Counted from the stretch's first letter, positions 39,801-53,347 are shown. The stretch: DNA of 64,000 nt from Nissolia schottii (GCA_003254905.1 QANU01064415.1:65478-129477), one strand, 5' to 3'. Translations and numbers: made by a program. Notes: a model not told the origin generated them from the letters alone.

Positions 39801-42390
39801 TAATAGAGTCTCACATCAAATGCATCACTTGTGGGGGTCTCCATGCTCCCCCTATATAGAAGTCTCCCGTTAGTGTTTAGACTTGTTAATTCACTCAAGA
39901 GTTAGAAAAGTTTCACTTTTGCGAGATTATCCGCTCTAGTTCTTTTTAATCTTTTTTATATTTTCTGTTCATGGAAAAACAATTCCTCTACATAGGGTGT
40001 TAGGAGTTCCCAGACCATGTATTTATTTTTAGAAATTATTTACTTTATGCATGTTTTATGAAATCCTAGGAGGCAGAACTTAGTATTTTCTTTTACGCAC
40101 TTATGAAGTTAGTTATTTACTTATTACGAAAATAGTTATTTATTTATTTATTTATGAAAGTACTCATCTTATGAAGTTATTTATGAAACTACTTTTAGAA
40201 ACTCATGAAAAATATTTTAGAACTACATGAGATCATATGTTTTATTGCATTAAGTATGTCATGTTGCATGTGTATGATATTTATGAATAAAGTCACGTTA
40301 TGCTATCGGTTAAAGTATTATGTTATCATGGTCATGTTTTATTATGTTATTTAAACCGTTTTCGTAGAAGTTACATCGATCTAGCATAGAACTGTAAGTC
40401 AGCGACAACCTACGTTGACCCTTGATACCATTGTAATAAGAATCAGGACTAATTATCGTGGATCTATGGACTCGGGTAGCGTATCCCCAGCTATCATGGC
40501 CAAGGTGCTTGAGTAGTGCGTCGTTACTAACTATCAGGCATCCATGGACTCGACCATCATGGCGTAGGACTTGAGTAGTGCATCATAAACAAAACCGTAA
40601 TGCTCGGAAACCGTCTGTCCAGATATCTTCCTTACTGAATGATTATGTTTTGGATAAGGTTATGTTTTATTATAAAGTATTACTATTATAAATGTTTTCA
40701 TGATTGGTATTATAGAATTGCATCTGCATGCCATGCTTTTCGATATTTTCCATGTTGTCGTGTAGACGGTCATTCGTTGAGACTCTTTCTAAATTTCTCA
40801 CCCCTCAACCTCCCCCTCCCGTTACGGGTTATGAAGCAGAGTAGTAGTGTATGGAGTTTATGGTCAATGAATTGACACTAGGATTGAAGAGTCAACAATT
40901 ACCTTGAGATTATTCTTCAATGTTTGGTTGACTCTTTAATTATGGTTTGATCTCATAAGGTCACTTCTCATTCTTTGATTTGGTTTGTACCTCTATGTGA
41001 GTCCACAAGGTAGACTATTACCCCTAACTTATATTACCAAGATTGGCCAGTCTAACCTGATCCTTTTTTAGATGGCTCGTCTTTTGTGCTTGTCTTTTGA
41101 CATGCCCTTATATTTTATTTTAATACCCTTATTAAAAAATTATTGTAATTCCTTTAAAAAATCATTTAGGTATAACAGTAACTTGATCACTTGAATTGGA
41201 CTCTATCTTAGATCTTCAAGTGACTTATTCATGTTAGACTTGGCTATTCTTTAAGTTAAAAAAGGGTAATCCATTTTTTAGAGCTCATGTAATATTCAAT
41301 TTTTGATCCCTTATGCACATGCCGTACATGTTGTATTTTATTTTATAATTAATATACTTTAAAGTTAAGAATAATAATTGTTGTTGTCGTAGTCGTGAGA
41401 AGTTGCTTAGCATATGGTCTTTTTATTAGGTTGTGTATTAGCAAGTGGTGGTCATGGAAAAATCTGGTCGCTTTATTTGTTCTATTACAAATAGAAGTAA
41501 TGAGTAGAATTGTGAGAGAGAGAGAGAGAGAGAACGAGATTGCCCTTGTAAGTGTAAAGTTAGTATATAGACCTAGTAGCCCCATTCTTTTCTTCTCTTA
41601 ACGTAATTCTATATTTCCATGAGTAATCCTCATAAGTTGTTCTTTTTATGGTCTCATTAGTTCACGTGTAGAGTTAATGGGACGTGGCTGCTGTTGCTCG
41701 GAGGCTCTTTGCACCTGGTTATCTATCTGTGGTGGCAAAATCCTCGCCTAGAACACCACAGCCAATAATGATAAGATATTTAATATTTGCCCTGTTTATT
41801 TTATCTCGTTATTTATTTTGTGTTGATGCTCTTGTAATGTATTGATGTAATTTGGTGAGATGAATATTTGTTTAATTTATTATTTATATTATGTTATTTA
41901 TGAGCAATTATTCCAACATTACATACTGTGAACCTTACACTGGTTTTATACTCCATTTCATCTCATAACAACCAAGTTAAACAAGACACATATTCGCCAA
42001 GTACACTAAATTGTCATTTTACCTGCGCGAAAAGACTGTTTCAGAATCAGCATGCATTTGACTTGAAGAAGCATTTCACTTACGGAGGACAATCTCCCTA
42101 AATATATGCATTAGTCAACATATCACGCAAAAAAAACTAAGAAAAAACAAATGAAAAAGACATTGATTTAAATGGTCATTCTGAAATTTTAATATTCATA
42201 TAACTTAATGGAACAAGAACAACACTTTGTTATTCATATCGTGTTTCTAAGGGAGGAGGGGTGGAACTATTTCCTTGTACAAGAGTGACAGTCTGTGATC
42301 ACAGAGCTTAGCGTGCTATCCTCTTTTCAAAATTTCCGCCCACACAGTTAAGGCATCCCATCCTAAGGTGTAAGGGAGCAGATGCCCTTA
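39801..42390. repeat. Probable LTR-derived and other repetitive DNA, not delimited
   Basis: The stretch 40420-40600 has a two-copy internal repeat (ATGGACTCG...CATGG...CTTGAGTAGTGC(G/A)TC). A CTCACCCCTCAACCTCCCC block near 40798 resembles LTR sequence of plant gypsy elements. A (GA)n tract is at 41514-41532. I could not find paired LTRs or target duplications. No gene is supported. Confidence 0.4.
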
Positions 42391-45300
42391 CTACTGAGTT
42401 TTTCGTCGTTGTAATTTCTCAGTTAAGGCCTTCTTTTCGTCTTCACAGAGAGAATTGAACATGAAAACGGATTTGTCGCCAATATCATCCTTGATGTAAA
42501 ACGCGAGTCAACAATCAAGGAGTTTAGTGCATGGGCTGATGACATAAACTTCTGTTGTTATCACAAATCATCATAAGTAAAATTAAAATTACCTTGATGG
42601 GCTGAGTGAACTTCCTTCCAGCAAATATCACAAAAAGAGCCATCCATGACGCCAGTAAAATAAGTTTAGCTCCATCATCCAGGAAACCAGTCTGCAAATT
42701 TTCTATTAGACTAATCCAGGTGTAACACACAGGGAATATAGTTATTGGCGAAAATCAACAATCCTCGCTATCTGCTTGACTGGTGCAAGCGAGAAAGATG
42801 CAGTGGAATAATCCAAGAGTCAAAGATGCATGGATTCCAAGAAATAATAGCATTACAAGAGACGTGACTAAGGGAGTTAAGCATGATTTGTTTTATAGAC
42901 CTATATAATTTGAAAGAAATAGGAAAATAAATTTGGCGAATTACAATCCTAGTTGTCAATGTCTATGCATTTATAAGGGAACATGGTTAAATAGGCAAAG
43001 TGTGCAATTGATTACTTGACAGGAGCAATAGAAGAATACCATATGCCCAAGAAGAAGTATAGGAATGACAAAGGTGAGAACGCCTGCTTCGAGCTTGCCA
43101 TAGCACAGTCCTGTTAGGAGAATGCAATACAAGAGAATCTTGAAGAGAGCAACTGTAACAACCCACTTTTTTACTATTCTAAGCATTGTCTTAAAATACC
43201 ATCTACTTAGTTTAGAAGGTATTATTAATCATGTATTATTTGAAACCACACGTCACCCTCTACCCCTTGCCCAATAGCTACAAGTCACTTGTGTGAAATT
43301 TTGGGTGAGTAGCCTAACCATCAATTTGGCATCTGGAATTGAGCATAGAATTGGATATTCGATATTGGATTTGGATCTCTATTAATTTGTTTTTCTTTTA
43401 AGACTTTACTCTGGCACTATTTTAATCTTCTAGTTAAACAAGCTTTTCGTGATAGCTTAGTGAAAAACATTTTCATTCCTTTTTCCTCATCATGTGGCCG
43501 AAACCTCATTAAGGCACACCCTAAACATCTTTTTATTTCTTTCACTTACAACCATACTCTAATACATTCAGTATTTGGCAAGGTTCCATTACCAACTTAA
43601 TAATAATAATATTAAAAAAAAAAAAAAAACCAAACTGGCTCCCTAATAACCTTTAGAGGCCGAAACCACCTCCTAGGTAACCCTAACATCCCTTTTTGCT
43701 TTCCTTTCACTTGCAACCACACTTAAACACATTATTAAACACAATATTCTATTATTAACTTAATTAAGAAAACACCCTCTGCATCCTAAACTCTAGTGGC
43801 CGAAACCATGCACATTATAACAACATTCACTTCCTTTGCTTACCAAGTTACTTAAAAACCTCTAGAGATTAAGGATTCAAGACTCCACCTCAAACACATT
43901 TCCTCACATTCAGACCCTAAGACCATAAGAGGCCGAAACCAAGGTACTCCATCTCTCAAGTTTTTATTTTTTTCAATTGTCATTCTCTTTTGATAGAGGA
44001 ACTCTTAAAATCCCACAAATGTCATCTTAAGCCCATCAAATATTTTTTGTCCCAATTTGGAGCCGTCTCAGAAAATTCTAACGTTACAGGTACTCGTACA
44101 ACGGTTTAGGCTCCTCGTGCAGTCCTGCGAGCCCGAAACCGATTGTCTCTCTATTTGAATTTAATTAGATGTTAAAAATACTCTTGAGACTCTCTTTTAT
44201 AATAGTTGACTCATTAGTACTTTATCTAATTTANCCCCCCCCGGGGACCACATAGGCCACACGGCCATGTTGCATGTCCACCACTAAGCAAAAGGTTCTT
44301 TTCATTCTTACGATTGAAAATGAAAATAAAAACAATCATAGCAGGTGCATTCCCTTAACCAAGTGCATGCCTTCAGAGACAAATTGATCCATGTCCAGCA
44401 GCCCCTCCTTCAATCCACAATTCACAAATATCATCACCACACTCCCCATTCACAACGGCGGCATCATCACCCCACCATGGCCTTCACAGCCTTTTTCTCC
44501 CCGGGAGTCAACCCGAGGCCACCCTCACAAAAATAAAATCATCTCCGTTGCCACATGCATCAGCCTAGAATGGTTTAGCCTTCCGTCAGCCAGGGAACAT
44601 CTTGATGTTACCCCTAGAAAGAATTTTATCTCATGCATGACACCTAGAAATCTTTCAAGGTGCGGAAGCGGAATTATGAGCAAATGTAATTAAGTTATCC
44701 CCCAAGTTATCCATTAAGAACGCAAATTCTCATTCCCTGCTCACTTATGGTTCCATGTCACCATGACGAGCCGACAGGACAACCTAGGAGCCTGCGTAGC
44801 GGCAAGTTCATATTTTGGCAAGTATTAGGGGTGGGAAGCGACATTTTCTGAGGTCTGAAATTTCCACAGGACACACTGCTATCGTAGGGAGTAGATAACT
44901 TAGTAGTATTAAGCTTTTTGTACATGTTTCTTTTGTCGCATGAGCTGGTGAGGGTAGCTACACCATAGGTCCCCATGCGTAGGATGTATATGTACATGAC
45001 ATATGTGAATTTTGAGACCACTGATGTGTATATGTTATGATAATGAATGTATTTTAGAGCAGGATTACGAGGCGTGCTCCTAGTGGATGAGTAGCTTAGT
45101 TAGTACAATTCTTCGCGTTACGAGAATTGCTCATGTTTTCATTTCCAAAAATTTCAAAGCGAGAAAAATTTTAAATTGGTTCATATTTTGACAACTAAAT
45201 ATATTTTCAAACTGAAGTCTAAAAGTAACAAAGTCAAAAGGTAACAACTAACAAACATTATCCATGACTTAAATGTAAATAGTTAGTTAGAGTGTCATAG

Positions 45301-46119
45301 CAATGTAATCGATATTAGATGGGAAAGGATAAATGAAGCGTTACCTTCCTTGAAGACAAGTCCTGTCAAGGCAGCAAAAAGAGGACCTACAAGCCAGACA
45401 GCTGATGGGTTCTCAACAACATATTGTATGAGATTTTTATTAGCGGGTTGAGCAAGGATGATGTAGGTGGTAGCCGATCCAAGAACGCCAAGCCCCCATA
45501 ATGCTTGTAGGGCGCGCTTGATCTCAGACACATAGATGTGAATCAATAATAATGATAAACCCAACCCAGCAGAGCCAAGGACATAAAAGAAATCAAGGTT
45601 TTGCTTCAGCGTAGCACTTAGTGAGGAGCTATCAGGGAAAAAGGAAGCAGATGCAGCGAGCACAAATGATGCAGCAGCTGTCACCAATCCTGATCTGTAT
45701 AAAATTACCTGCCATACCCACACATGGCATGAATTGCAGCTGCTAAGTAAAAATAAGACACCCTGATTTGTTGTAGCTACTAAGTAAGTAAGTCATGAAT
45801 CATAGAATAGAAGCGGGGGTAAAAGTGGAATTAGCGTGAATACCTCACGAACATCTGAGGAGTCAATGCTCCAGGGGCCATAAAATCCCTCATAAACTAC
45901 TCTATCGCTGTCGCCCAAAGAACCTTGCCGATTTTCTCCCAAACCTGTACACCGTACCGACCCGATGCTGATTCTGCAAGGTGATGCTCCCCAAGAAGGT
46001 TTCTTTATCTGACCGCCATAAATTAACCTCGATGTCCCGCTGTCTACTCTGGGTCGAGGACAAGGAGGCCTCGCCGCCACCGCCACCGCCACCGCCACCG
46101 CCACCGTACTCAATGCCAT
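42391..46119 (-). CDS. Plastid-targeted DUF2301-like integral membrane protein
   Basis: Five minus-strand exons: 46119-45844, 45708-45345, 43110-43040, 42691-42593 and 42489-42391; 302 aa with consensus junctions and continuous frame. The N-terminus (MALSTVAVAVAVAVAARPP, then Arg/Ser-rich) looks like a plastid transit peptide. After GFYGPWSIDSSDVREVILYR come about six hydrophobic spans: LVTAAASFVLAASASFF, VLGSAGLGLSLLLIHIYV, LWGLGVLGSATTYIIL, AVWLVGPLFAALTGLVF, AGVLTFVIPILLLGHM and AKLILLASWMALFVIFAG. A charged tail CEDEKKALTEKLQRRKTQ follows. The W-(S/T)-I-x-x-x-D-x-R-E-V-I-x-Y-R start is the signature I associate with DUF2301, shared with cyanobacteria; function unknown, thylakoid or envelope location inferred. 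Intron 2 (43111-45344) is unusually large and repeat-rich. Confidence 0.8.
43154..45290. repeat. Repeat-rich insertion-like DNA in intron 2 of the DUF2301 gene
   Basis: Begins TGTAACAACCCAC, a typical plant LTR start, and has base composition unlike neighbouring introns. GGCCGAAACC occurs four times (43496, 43658, 43798, 43931; spacing 162, 140, 133), each followed by CCCTAA(C/A) and, in units 1 and 2, TTTCACTT(A/G)CAACCA(C/T)AC. I could not find a matching end or a target duplication, so the element class is uncertain. One undetermined base is at 44234 next to a C-run. Confidence 0.45.
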
Positions 46120-47728
46120 CTTCGGATTCTGTGGAATTCAGGCAAAGGCAATAGTAATTTGATAATTCCGGGTAAGGCAATAGTTAACTGCCTTATCTCA
46201 TAATTTGTCCTTATCAATCAGACTTAAATAGTGAGTAATTTTTCAAGTAGAAGATGCCAGGCATCGGGGTTTAGCCTTAGCTCAAGTTTTTAGTGTGTGC
46301 TTCAAAAAACTAAAATATTTAATTTATTTTATTAATATTTTTTAATATAATTGATTATAAAAAAATAATTTATGTTTGAATATATTATTTAAAAAATAAT
46401 TTTAAGATAATTTATTTTATTTAGATTATATAAAAAAATATTTTTTATGATAAATTATTAAAATATATATATATAATAATTATTTATATTGTATGATATT
46501 GACAGTTAGGTAACACAAAAAAAAAATATCGGTAGATAGAGTTATTTTAATAACAGTATAAGAAAAATTCTTTTTAATAAAAAAGTAAAAACTTTTTTAA
46601 CTGCCTAAAATGTTGCTTGGCTTTTTTTTTTTTTTTTCATTAAACAATAGGTTTTTTTCTTATGCAAAACGGCTTTTAATTATTTTTTATTTTATACCAA
46701 ATTTGATAGATTGTTTTCAATCAACTTTGTATAAGAAAAAAAAAAAAAAAGTTGTTTCCATGAATTTCCAAACATGCTAAGTATTATTCATTGTAATGGT
46801 CTTAGAAACCTTACATAGAATTATTTTTATTAAAAGATGTTATTGTAAAACATTTTTATGCTCTTTCCGTCTTATATTATTTGTCACTTTATTCTTTCAA
46901 TACATTCATAGATTAATATATATAAAATCATGTAAATACATTAGTATATGAATGTATTTTAAATGTTCAAGTGCCAAATAATTAGTCTGTTTATCTTAGT
47001 CATATTATTTAAAAATAAGTGATATTTTTTTATTATTTTAAAAAAATTTAAATTATATTTTAACACTTATTATTTTTTTAAAAAGTATTTTTTTAAAGTT
47101 AATTCAAACGGACCAAATATAAGACCAAAAGAGTATTTCATTCAATTTTAAATATAAATGTTATATCATAATCATTATTTTAACATTAATAATGTAAGTT
47201 TATACAATGTATATTAGCCGCAATTTAAACATACACTACATGCTAATTAATGTTTGGATGAGCGATAAAGAGTTAGTTCAGCGATAAATCGTGGTTCCAT
47301 TCTCAATTGAGTTGAGCAGCAAATAGTTAGTACACTCTAAGATAACAAATTACGACTCAAGCGTTACTTAAGAGAGTTCATCCAACGAATGTCTTACTTA
47401 TGAAAAAAAAAAAACCCACACAATATAAAGGGATTAAATCCAAGAAGATTTCAAACTCGTACGGAAAGAAAATCCCACCAATTGAGGGATTAAATTAAAG
47501 AAAAGATGATGCGGCAATAAATTAACAATATAAAATAAAACTTTGAAACCCCATTTATCCAGTGGGATATGTTTGATTGTGTTCCAAGAGAAATAGACAT
47601 TTAATTAAGATGACAGGTAGATTTCCTTACAAACAAATGACAAAGCAGAAAAGCCTCTCATGAACGGCGTAACGGACATCCCTAGAGAGCCGTCACCAAC
47701 ACATCCATGAAAAAGGTCAACTTGATTG
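46120..47728. other. Divergent intergenic region between the DUF2301 and trihelix genes
   Basis: About 1.6 kb separating two divergently transcribed genes, so it must hold both promoters. It is AT-rich and contains a 275-bp Stowaway-like MITE at 46859-47133. No further gene. Confidence 0.55.
46859..47133. mobile_element. Stowaway-like MITE, 275 bp
   Basis: Left end TGCTCTTTCCGTCTTATATT and the reverse complement of the right end ACTCTTTTGGTCTTATATTT pair. TA lies on both flanks (46857-46858 and 47134-47135). It carries TATTTGTCACTTTATTCTTT typical of CTCCCTCCGT-type elements. Confidence 0.55.
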
Positions 47729-49594
47729 ATGACTCTTGAGCAGCAATTATCGCTGGGTGACGGGGGGAAAGCGCCGAGGCTACCCCGCTGGACAAGGCAG
47801 GAGATTCTGGTTCTGATACAGGGAAAGAGACACGCCGAGAACAGGTTTCGGAGGGGCCGAACAGCGGGCCTCCCATTCGGGTCGGGTCAGGTGGAGCCCA
47901 AATGGGCATCCGTGTCTTCCTACTGCAGAAAGCACGGAGTCAACAGGGGTCCGGTTCAGTGCCGTAAAAGGTGGAGCAATTTGGCCGGGGACTACAAGAA
48001 GATCAAGGAATGGGACTCTCAGATTAGGGACGAGACCGAATCCTTTTGGGTCATGAGGAACGATTTAAGGAGGGACAGGAAATTGCCCGGATTTTTCGAC
48101 AAGGAGGTCTATGATATTCTTCATTCGCCCCACACACCGCCCTCAGCTTTACCTCGTGACGACGCCTTGTGCAGCGATTTTGAACAAGGACAAGTGGTGG
48201 CTGCCGCTGCCGCTGCCGACCAGCCTATTCCCATCTCAGGTTCATTGTTCCCTCCTCGTTTTTTCTGTTTTATTCTTTCTGCCTTTTCTGCTCTGCCCTC
48301 AATCATGTTTGCTTCTCTTCTCATTTACAGACAAGCACCAATACCAACCACTCCGCCGCGGCTGCCAAGGTGAAGGTAATGTGAATTTGTTCCAGCTTTT
48401 TCAAATCACGATTTGTGGAGTTTGTATATATATCTATCTTAATGGATGTGATGATGGATTGAAAATCACTAAGTCGATTGTTTACTCTTTGCTGCTAAGT
48501 CAGTTTTCTGCTATTGCATTTGTGACTTCCATAATGCCAATATGTAGTTATATGCTCGTACTAGTTCTCAATTGCTCGCATCGCATCGCATCCAAATCTT
48601 ATTGCTGCATATCAAATTGGTCAACTCGTGCAAACAATCCGTTTGTCTTTTTTTCTTTTCAATCCATGTATTTTGAGAAATACTAGTAGGTTGGCTTGCA
48701 ATAAAGCACCATATAACGTTGTCTATGGGAATCGGGAATTGATAGTGCAGGCAGTCATCCAACACATAATTGCTTACTTAACATGATCTAGCAATTACTT
48801 GAAAGCTCATATATAGGTCATTCATATGTAATAAATAAAATATTAATCAAATCAACGTTCCTTACATACGAGTAAATGATGTCAACTGCCATATTCGGAC
48901 AAGCAATGCTACTTATACGTGTTTTCGCTCGCTCGCTCACTTCTCCACCCACGAGTCATTGAATTCTAAATTCTGCTATAACTTATTTCTCTATGGTCCA
49001 AAATCTGGAAATAATCGTCTTTTTACCATCCATGCTTCAAAAGCATGTTATGCATAAATGACAAGTACTCGGGTTAGGTTAAATCATTCTTGGAGCTCCA
49101 TGCCATGGCTTAGGACTTTGAGATAACTATTTCTTAGCCCTGAGCTTATATTGTGCCATTTAAAACTTTTCCCATTATGCTGTGGCTTTAGGCATAAGAG
49201 CAATGTGCGTGCTGGTTTAACAATTGCAATGTTAAGGAGTAAAAAGTTAACTGATGCATGATTATTACACATTTAACATGTTTCTTTTTTTAATCCCACA
49301 GGTGCAACCAATGAGAATCAGCTGCCAACTTCAAATCCAGGAATGGGATCTACATCTCAAGGAGAACACAAAAGGAAGAGATTAGCGGGGGATGGAGACG
49401 GAGACGAGGAAACTTTGCAATATCAATTACTTGATGTCTTAGATAGAAACGGCAAGATGCTAAGTGCTCAACTTGAAGCGCAGAATATAAATTTTCAGTT
49501 GGAGCGCGAGCGGCGGAAAGACTATACAAGTAACTTGGTTGCTGTACTAGATAAGCTTGCAGATGCTGTGGGGAGAATTGCTGATAAATTGTAG
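47729..49594 (+). CDS. ASR3: ASR3-like trihelix (GT) transcription factor
   Basis: Exons 47729-48239, 48331-48375 and 49302-49594 give 282 aa. The single-MYB-like trihelix is at about residues 19-110: LPRWTRQEILVLIQGKRHAE, then EPKWASVSSYCRKHGVNRGP, QCRKRWSNLAGDYKKIKEWD and SFWVMRNDLRRDRKLPGFFD, with the expected spaced Trp residues. A C-terminal helix, LQYQLLDVLDRNGKMLSAQL followed by ..LVAVLDKLADAVGRIADKL, is a predicted coiled coil. This domain pair is that of Arabidopsis ASR3 (SH4-related), a nuclear repressor modulating immune gene expression; orthology is inferred. ATG 47729 is chosen, giving MTLEQQLSLGDGG; the codon before it is TTG. Exon 2 could also end at 48369 (AAG|GTGAAG); both donors keep frame and differ by two residues. 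Bases in exon 1 are markedly GC-richer than the flanks. Confidence 0.87.
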
Positions 49595-50868
49595 TGAGAG
49601 AGCTATCAGAATACGGTGTACATAAACAATTGGAGTCCCTCCCCGTAGATAGTATTCTTTTCTGCCATTTATCTCAGTAGGGTCTTCTAACTGTCACATC
49701 TGTTCTCCGTTTGTTTTCTTAATGTGGATGTCATTATTTTTTTTGATTTAGGATTTTGTTAGAGCACGTATGAAAATTGCTGCACTTATTCTCTCGTTGT
49801 TTACTACCATATACATGAAGTCATGCTCAATAACCAATGGTGGTTGTGTAACGCATTTAGTGTATTTATCAATACTGATGAGTGGGAGATCAGATCGGAT
49901 GAACAGGAACTCGTCCGCTGTTTATAAGAGTGTTTGGGTGGGCCCTCTCCCCGCCCAAAATCGCGTTGGACTCAAAAATATCTTGAAAATAAATTGTGTC
50001 AAAATCATTCATTTTGAAGCTCTAAACGTAAAGGTAACCATTTCCATTAGGGCTATAGTGATCAAAATATCTTTCTTTCTTATATTTTTTGAGACTAGTA
50101 TATTGTCAGTGTAAAAGTATTTGCACGGTAATTTTTTTATGACTTTTCAAATAATTATGGAAAGAGACAAACTATTCTAATGATGTTATATTGGATGATT
50201 GTGTAATTTTATTTCATATCAATATACTTTTATTTAAATATCATTTGAATAAATAAAAAATACAGTATAATTTTTATTGTTGAAATTATATTTTAAAAAT
50301 AATTTTATTTTAAAGTGTTCAAATAAACTTTGATTGTAATAGAAATTAGTCTTTCATAATTTTTTCATAATTATATTTTAAAACTAATTTGTTTTTAAGT
50401 TAACGTAAAAAAAAACTTCATATTCTTTTTGGTAATTATATATATATATATATAACAAAAGTGATTTTATCAATACTATCCAAAGTCCAAACAACATATA
50501 TCATATGTCACCTATCATGTTGGAGTCAACTCAATTTTGATCAAAAATAATTTTGTAAACTTTAATCCAAAAACATATTTCATCTCTTGTTCAAAATTCT
50601 GTAGCTGATTGTTAGAATCATTCTATATTATTGGTTGTGAGGATACGGCATCTTTTTTTTTCTTTTTTTTTTTCCTTTCAATAGATATGGCATCTCATAT
50701 GATACATATCAATAAAAAAAATTTTAAAAATTGAAAAACCTGACACTTTTTTTTTTCCTCATTATTCAAGTACATTATTTAAGAATCAAGAAAAAGAATG
50801 TTTTTTAATAAAATATCTATTGAGCTTGCTATATAGTTGGAATTTGATGAAAGTGTGGTACTAGCTCT
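49595..50868. other. Trihelix gene 3' UTR and gene-free DNA
   Basis: 3' UTR probably to about 49830. Beyond this is AT-rich, poly-T-rich DNA without a supported gene. Confidence 0.5.
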
Positions 50869-51900
50869 TAAGAATGACAATGGATATCTGATTACGTAAA
50901 TATCTATAGAGATATTTGTTAATAGGTACTCAAATATGGGAAAAAAAAATTGTAGGGATGAAAATGAGGGCAAACGTTTGTCTATGAAAAAAATTGAGAT
51001 GGGGATGAGAACATACAATTCCCCCTCCGCCCTAGTAGATACCAAAACCCAAGAATTAATTAAGTAATTTCATATTTATTATATTTTTATATTACCTTTA
51101 ATAAATAAAATAATAAAATACTCACTAAAATAATATTTTTTATGATATTTTAAGCTCAACGCACTATTTTTTCTCAGGCCAACTCTCCAAAACTTAAAAG
51201 ACTAAAAATCAAACCCAAAATCAACCATACTTGACAAAAAGATAAAAACCCTCCCCTAAATGAAATGTAGAAACCCTAATACTAAACTCAATACTCTGAG
51301 ACATGCTCTAAGAATCTAACCTCTCTGCAACTGTCTACTACTCTCACCAAGCCAGTCAAGCTCACTCACGACTCATCTTTGCCACCAATCACTGTCACTG
51401 TTGTGTTGCTACTTCACCACAATTGTTGCTTTGCCTATCATTGCATTGTTGCTCTGCCGCACACATTGCTTTGTCGCTTTAGAGTTGGGTGTTATATGCT
51501 TAGTAATTTAGGTATAAGAAATTTTGTTTATCATCTCTTTCTTTGAATTCTCTAAAGTTTTAATTTCACTATTTTCGAACCATTTTTTGACTTCACTCTC
51601 GAAACTAAAACATATATTTTTCAATGATTGTCCTTAACTCTTAATAATGATCATAACAAAGTTGAGAGTAAATTACTTTTTGAGTTAATCAAGCATTTTT
51701 CTTTCTTTTTTCTTTGTTTTTTTAATTATTGAAAATATTTTTTTAGAATCTCCGTGGATCCCCATGGGGAGGTGGACATCCGATAGGGATGAGGATGATG
51801 GAGAATTTTTACCCGTGATGGAAGTGAATTTATACACGCAATGGATATTGAGGATGGAAGGGGTACCACTCGACCCTAACTCGTCTGATTGTCATCCCTA
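50869..51900. mobile_element. Non-autonomous hAT-like element, 1032 bp
   Basis: Ends are TAAGAATGACAATGG and, reverse-complemented from the right, TAGGGATGACAATCAGAC. Imperfect 8-bp direct repeats flank it: CTAGCTCT (50861-50868) and CTAACTTT (51901-51908), six of eight matching. The right part carries CCCCATGGGGAGGTGGAC and GATAGGGATGAGGATGATGG, a wording common in plant hAT-type non-autonomous elements. No transposase reading frame is present. Confidence 0.55.
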
Positions 51901-51908
51901 CTAACTTT

Positions 51909-53339
51909 AATGTTTGATTCAAATGGTTGACAATTAAGTAAGAGCCCCACTTTAAGGTAGTGGTTATTGTGAAACTCATAATCCAAATATATATTTAATA
52001 ATTATACTAATTAATATCAAACACAAAAAATATCTACCTATTAAATCAAGCCCATATTAATAAAAGTATTTTTTAATTATTTACCATTATTTAAAATATT
52101 AAATATATTTTATAATTGTTAAATAAGGTTAATTAAAATCATTTAAAATAAAAGTTTTTTAAAATAAAAATATTTTTTAAGCACACCCACATTTCAAAAA
52201 TATTATTAAAAAAATGTTTTACTAACTAAGCAAAACTAAAAATATTATCTAGTTATTATCTAAACTCCTAACTCAACTAAAAAAGAAATACTTACAAATT
52301 AAATCTAATGATTACTTGAACAAAAATTATAATAAAATAAAATGTACATAACTGGCAAGTTTTATAAAACAAACTTGTCAATTAAATTTTAAACAGAATT
52401 TTGCGGTGGAATAACTCTAAATTTAAACTTTGATATCCCCAACTAAATATTTATTATCTTTCATGAATTTTCTCTTATACAATGTATTAGTAACGTCATA
52501 TATAGTTATTTTCTTTCCATGAAGATATTTCTTTCAAAATGTTCATTTAATTAATATTGTATGTTTTAATTTATTTTGAGATGTGGATAGACTAAAACGT
52601 GAAACAAATCTCTCGATACTAAAATCATTGAAGTTGGAAACGATTCTCAAGTGGCTGCAAAGAAAATTAACCTGACTCATTAGTTAAAATTGAAGAAATA
52701 TTGACAATGAGTCAAGTTTTTAATTTGCCCTCATTTTGTTTCTTTTTGTTTGTGCGGCAATAGCAAATATCAGTTTAGTACTTTTAATGAATTTTTTTTT
52801 ACAGTTAGAAATTTTGGATTTTTTTTTGTGCAATTCTACTTTTTTATTTGGTGCAAGGATTTATTGTTTTTGTACTAGTATGATGTCAGAAGAGTTTTTA
52901 TTTGATCAAACTTGACAAATTGATTTGAATTTTAAGGGTTTCAAGATGGATTTTAAGATTATCAAATTTGGAAGCTATGATTTGGATTTGGATTTGGATT
53001 TTAAGGGTTTTAAGATGGGGAATTTCGAATATTTGGATTTGAATCCTTGATTTTGGAAGAAGAAAAAGAATTTGCAAAAAATTAAAAAAGAGTTGTGAAT
53101 AAAGAAGTTGATATTTACATATCAAAATAGTTATATAGCAAAAAAGTTATGGAATGAGAAATTTATAGATCAAAAATAGGACTGAGATAAATAATTTGAA
53201 AATTAGCAATGGTCAAGTGATCTCAATTTTTTTAATTTAAAAAAAAATTATAACAAGATCCAAGTTTCAAGTGGCTATTGGGTGACGGGAGATTATGGGT
53301 GTTAGTAATGGTTTTTCCAGAAGCTCAAGTATCGTCCAA
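51909..53339. other. Gene-free AT-rich DNA
   Basis: A degenerate (GGATTT)n stretch lies at about 52915-53045, with the phrase TTTTAAGGGTTT(C/T)AAGATGG present twice. No gene or delimited element otherwise. Confidence 0.5.
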
Positions 53340-53347
53340 GCCACAAT

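Noticed and set aside
43149-45310. LTR element in the DUF2301 intron with target duplication GCAAC
   Set aside because: No matching GCAAC with a preceding CA was found at the right side; the closest (AGCAAT near 45298) does not fit an LTR end.
48331-48370. Alternative reading of trihelix exon 2 as TSTNTNHSAAAAK
   Set aside because: It looks like natural low-complexity protein, but the phase disagrees with both exon 1 (ends after one base of a codon) and exon 3.
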